From AWTP1-13 sp035253505 (lineage in GTDB: Bacteria > Pseudomonadota > Alphaproteobacteria > Rhizobiales > Hyphomicrobiaceae): DNA of 8,536 bases. Below, piece by piece: positions 6,152-8,536 of this stretch. The position numbers and the translations under genes were made by a program. Location of the stretch: NCBI GenBank assembly GCA_035253505.1, contig DATFCC010000281.1, positions 1 to 8,536 of the forward strand, in the 5' to 3' direction. Each line of letters starts with the position of its first letter. Positions within the stretch are counted from its first letter, which is position 1. Below the pieces are notes generated by a model. It was not told where the DNA came from. It made no database searches and worked only from the letters and a program-made list of their open reading frames with translations.

Positions 6152-6991
6152 ATGACCGCGCACGCCTTCAAGCAGCCGAGCGCGCTTCCCGGTTTCGGGA
6201 TGGCATTCGGCTACACCGTGCTCTACCTCGGTCTCATCGTGCTCCTGCCGCTGGCCGCGCTCGGCCTGAAGGCGAGCGAGCTCGGGCTGGGCGGGGTCCT
6301 CGCCCTGGCCGCGGAGCCGCGGGTATCGGCCGCGCTGTGGACGAGTTTCGGCCTGTCGCTCGCCGCCGCGGCGGTGAATGTGGTGTTCGGCCTGCTCGTG
6401 GCGTGGGTGCTGGTACGTTACCGGTTTCCCGGCTCGCGGATGTTCGATGCCGCGATCGACCTGCCCTTCGCGCTGCCGACCGCCGTCGCGGGCATCGCGC
6501 TGGCCGCGCTCTATGCTCCGAACGGCTGGCTCGGCTCGCTGCTGGCGCCGCTCGGCATCAAGATCGCCTACACGCCGGCCGGCATCTTCATAGCCCTGGT
6601 CTTCGTCGGCTTGCCGTTCGTGGTGCGCACGGTCCAGCCGGTGCTCGCCGATTTCGAGCGTGAGTTGGAGGAGGCCTCCGCCACGCTGGGCGCGACGCGC
6701 GTGCAGACGGTGCTGCACGTCGTGCTGCCGCCCCTGCTGCCCGCCGTGCTGACGGGTTTTGCCATGGCCTTCGCCCGCGCCGTGGGCGAGTACGGCTCGG
6801 TCATCTTCATTGCCGGCAACATCCCCTTCGTATCGGAGATCGCGCCGCTGCTCATCGTGACGAGGCTCGAGGAGTACGACTACGCGGCCGCCACGGCGAT
6901 CGGCATGATCATGCTTGCGCTGTCGTTCGCGATCCTGCTGGCCATCAACGGCATACAGGCGTGGAGCCGCCGAAGGCTGGGACATGGCTGA
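6152..6991 (+). CDS. cysT: Sulfate ABC transporter permease CysT (CysU)
   Basis: This is one of the two inner-membrane permease subunits that form the sulfate path with CysW (279 residues, usual for CysT). Hydrophobic segments begin at about residues 19-37, 64-88, 102-121, 144-159, 196-221 and 246-267, fitting six membrane helices. The cytoplasmic loop ELEEASATLGATRVQ (171-185) followed by HVVLPPLLPAVLTG is the EAA motif that docks onto the CysA ATPase. AFARAVGEYGSVIFIAGN (206-223) is characteristic of sulfate/molybdate permeases. The ATG at 6152 has GAGG 7 bases upstream (6141-6144). The gene follows sbp after 18 bp, and its stop overlaps the presumed cysW start by 8 bp, so it is part of one transcript. 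Confidence 0.95.
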   Translation: MTAHAFKQPSALPGFGMAFGYTVLYLGLIVLLPLAALGLKASELGLGGVLALAAEPRVSAALWTSFGLSLAAAAVNVVFGLLVAWVLVRYRFPGSRMFDAAIDLPFALPTAVAGIALAALYAPNGWLGSLLAPLGIKIAYTPAGIFIALVFVGLPFVVRTVQPVLADFERELEEASATLGATRVQTVLHVVLPPLLPAVLTGFAMAFARAVGEYGSVIFIAGNIPFVSEIAPLLIVTRLEEYDYAAATAIGMIMLALSFAILLAINGIQAWSRRRLGHG

Positions 6992-7925
6992 AACGATGGC
7001 GAGCGCCGAGCGGCTGCAGGCCGCCAGCCCGGCGGACAGGCGGTCTGAGGCCAGGCTTCAGCACAGAAAGGAGGTGCCGCCGCCGGTGACCGGGGAAAGC
7101 GGCGCGGTGCGGCTCTGCCTGATCGCGATAGCGGTGGGCTTCCTCGCGCTGGTGCTGCTGCTGCCCCTCCTCATCGTCTTTCTCGAGGCGCTGCGCGGCG
7201 GTATCGCGACCTATGTCGCGGCGGTGAGAGAGCCGGACGCGGTGGCGGCCATTCGGCTCACCCTGGTCGTGGCCGCCATTGCCGTTCCGCTGAACCTGGT
7301 GTTCGGCGTGGTCGCGGCCTGGGCCATCGCCAAGTTCGAGTTCCGCGGCAAGGCGCTGCTCGTGTCGCTGATCGACCTGCCGTTCTCGGTATCACCGGTC
7401 ATTTCCGGGCTGGTCTTCATCCTGTTGTTCGGCGCCCACGGCCTGTTGGGGCCGCTCCTGCGGCACTACGGCATCGAGATCGTGTTCGCTCTGCCGGGCA
7501 TCGTGCTGGCCACGCTGTTCGTCACCTTTCCCTTCGTTGCCCGCGAGCTGATCCCGTTGATGCAGGAGCAGGGCATCGAGGACGAGGAGGCGGCCCTGAC
7601 GCTCGGTGCCGGGGGCTTCAAGGCGTTCCTGACGGTGACGCTGCCCAACATCAAATGGGCGCTGCTGTACGGCGTCCTGCTCTGCAACGCGCGCGCCATG
7701 GGCGAGTTCGGCGCCGTCTCCGTCGTGTCCGGGCACATCCGCGGCCTCACCAACACCATGCCGCTGCACATCGAGATTCTCTACAACGAGTACAACTTCG
7801 CCGCCGCCTTCGCCGTCGCCTCGCTGCTCGCCATCCTTGCGCTCGTGACGCTGGTCGTGAAGGCGATCCTGGAATGGCGGTACGCGGACGGGCTGAGCTC
7901 CCAGCCGGGACAGGGAAGGCACTGA
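6984..7925 (+). CDS. cysW: Sulfate ABC transporter permease CysW
   Basis: This is the second permease subunit of the sulfate importer. From the ATG at 6984 it has 313 residues, with about 40 polar residues before the first membrane helix (44-70). Further hydrophobic segments lie near 91-115, 125-149, 165-186, 224-250 and 273-295. The EAA loop is EEAALTLGAGGFKAFLTVTLP (201-221), and ARAMGEFGAVSVVSGHI (236-252) matches CysW. The start at 6984 overlaps the cysT stop by 8 bp and has AAGG 7 bases upstream. A second in-frame start, GTG at 7086, follows an excellent ribosome binding site (AAGGAGGT, 10 bases away) and would give 279 residues, nearer to the roughly 290 of E. coli CysW. I keep the upstream start because MAET-type beginnings are common in CysW, but the choice is open. 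Confidence 0.92.
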   Translation: MAETMASAERLQAASPADRRSEARLQHRKEVPPPVTGESGAVRLCLIAIAVGFLALVLLLPLLIVFLEALRGGIATYVAAVREPDAVAAIRLTLVVAAIAVPLNLVFGVVAAWAIAKFEFRGKALLVSLIDLPFSVSPVISGLVFILLFGAHGLLGPLLRHYGIEIVFALPGIVLATLFVTFPFVARELIPLMQEQGIEDEEAALTLGAGGFKAFLTVTLPNIKWALLYGVLLCNARAMGEFGAVSVVSGHIRGLTNTMPLHIEILYNEYNFAAAFAVASLLAILALVTLVVKAILEWRYADGLSSQPGQGRH

Positions 7926-7933
7926 GGCCCACG

Positions 7934-8536
7934 ATGGACATCTCGCTGCGCAACGTGACCAAGCAATTCACCGCCAGCGCTCCCGCGCTTGCCGGTATCG
8001 ATCTCGCCGTCTCCTCCGGCGAGCTTCTGGCCCTGCTCGGCCCGTCCGGGTCCGGCAAGACCACGCTCCTGCGCACCATCGCCGGCCTGGAGAGGCCATC
8101 GTCGGGCAGCATCTTCTTCGGCGGGGAGGACGCCTCCCACAAGAGCGTGCAGGAGCGGCGCGTGGGCTTCGTGTTCCAGCACTACGCCCTGTTCCGCCAC
8201 ATGACCGTCGAGCAGAACATCGGCTACGGACTGCGCGTGCGGCCTCGTGCGACGCGTCCCGCCCGTGCCGAGATCGCGGGCCGCGTGCGCGACCTGCTCG
8301 ACCTGGTGCAGCTCTCCGGGCTCGCGCGGCGTTTCCCGGCGCAGTTGTCGGGGGGCCAGCGGCAGCGGGTGGCGCTTGCGCGCGCGCTGGCGGTCGAGCC
8401 GCAGGTTCTGCTGCTCGATGAGCCGTTCGGGGCGCTCGACGCCAAGGTGCGGCGCGAGCTGCGTCGCTGGCTCCGGCATATTCACGATCGCACCGGGCAC
8501 ACGACGCTGTTCGTGACGCACGACCAGGAGGAGGCA
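7934..8536 (+). CDS. cysA: Sulfate ABC transporter ATP-binding protein CysA (3' end beyond the window)
   Basis: This is the cytoplasmic ATPase that powers the sulfate importer; 201 codons are present. The nucleotide-binding domain is almost complete: Walker A GPSGSGKTT (36-44), Q-loop VFQHYALF (80-87), ABC signature LSGGQ (138-142), Walker B VLLLDEP (158-164), D-loop ALDA (167-170) and the switch histidine in VTHDQEEA (His196). The sequence VFQHYALFRHMTV is typical of the CysA branch of importer ATPases. The C-terminal regulatory domain expected in full-length CysA (about 340-365 residues) lies outside the window. The ATG at 7934 is 8 bp after the cysW stop, and GAGG (7924-7927), which overlaps that stop, lies 6 bases upstream, so translation is probably coupled. 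Confidence 0.96.
   Translation, partial: MDISLRNVTKQFTASAPALAGIDLAVSSGELLALLGPSGSGKTTLLRTIAGLERPSSGSIFFGGEDASHKSVQERRVGFVFQHYALFRHMTVEQNIGYGLRVRPRATRPARAEIAGRVRDLLDLVQLSGLARRFPAQLSGGQRQRVALARALAVEPQVLLLDEPFGALDAKVRRELRRWLRHIHDRTGHTTLFVTHDQEEA

Noticed and set aside
5762..6985. Long minus-strand open frame (407 codons) antisense to sbp and cysT
   Set aside because: The product is rich in Arg, Gln, Glu and Gly with no domain, while the plus strand carries clear Sbp and CysT signatures. It is a shadow of GC-rich coding sequence.

Overview
The window is GC-rich DNA with dense, overlapping genes. Its proteins look like those of an alphaproteobacterium, most likely of the Hyphomicrobiales (Rhizobiales). 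This rests on the style of the NirA-family protein, the siroheme-synthase N-terminus and the sulfate transporter; no marker gene is present, so the assignment is an inference.

The left half (1-4594) is one minus-strand operon: nirC (nitrite channel), a nirA-type siroheme/[4Fe-4S] reductase, a CysJ-like NADPH/FAD reductase that carries an Fe-S module in place of a flavodoxin domain, and cysG (siroheme synthesis, cut by the window's left edge). Spacing is 7 bp, a 4-bp overlap and a 1-bp overlap, so the four genes are almost certainly co-transcribed. Together they would take in nitrite, reduce it to ammonium and supply the siroheme. Three points favour nitrite over sulfite as substrate: strong resemblance of the channel to NirC, a K-x-N active-site motif in the reductase, and a sigma-54-like -24/-12 element in front of nirC.

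The right half (5114-8536) is a plus-strand sulfate/thiosulfate ABC transporter operon: sbp (periplasmic binding protein), cysT and cysW (membrane permeases) and cysA (ATPase, cut by the right edge). 

The two operons diverge from a 519-bp intergenic region (4595-5113). It holds the sigma-54-like site, a degenerate 36-bp direct repeat with T6 tracts, an AT-rich patch around 4893-4975, and just before sbp a chain of mutually exclusive inverted repeats that could be an RNA leader. I see no tRNA, rRNA, CRISPR array or mobile element. The genes belong to known families. The least explained parts are the intergenic control region and the way electrons pass from the Fe-S flavoprotein to the NirA-type enzyme.
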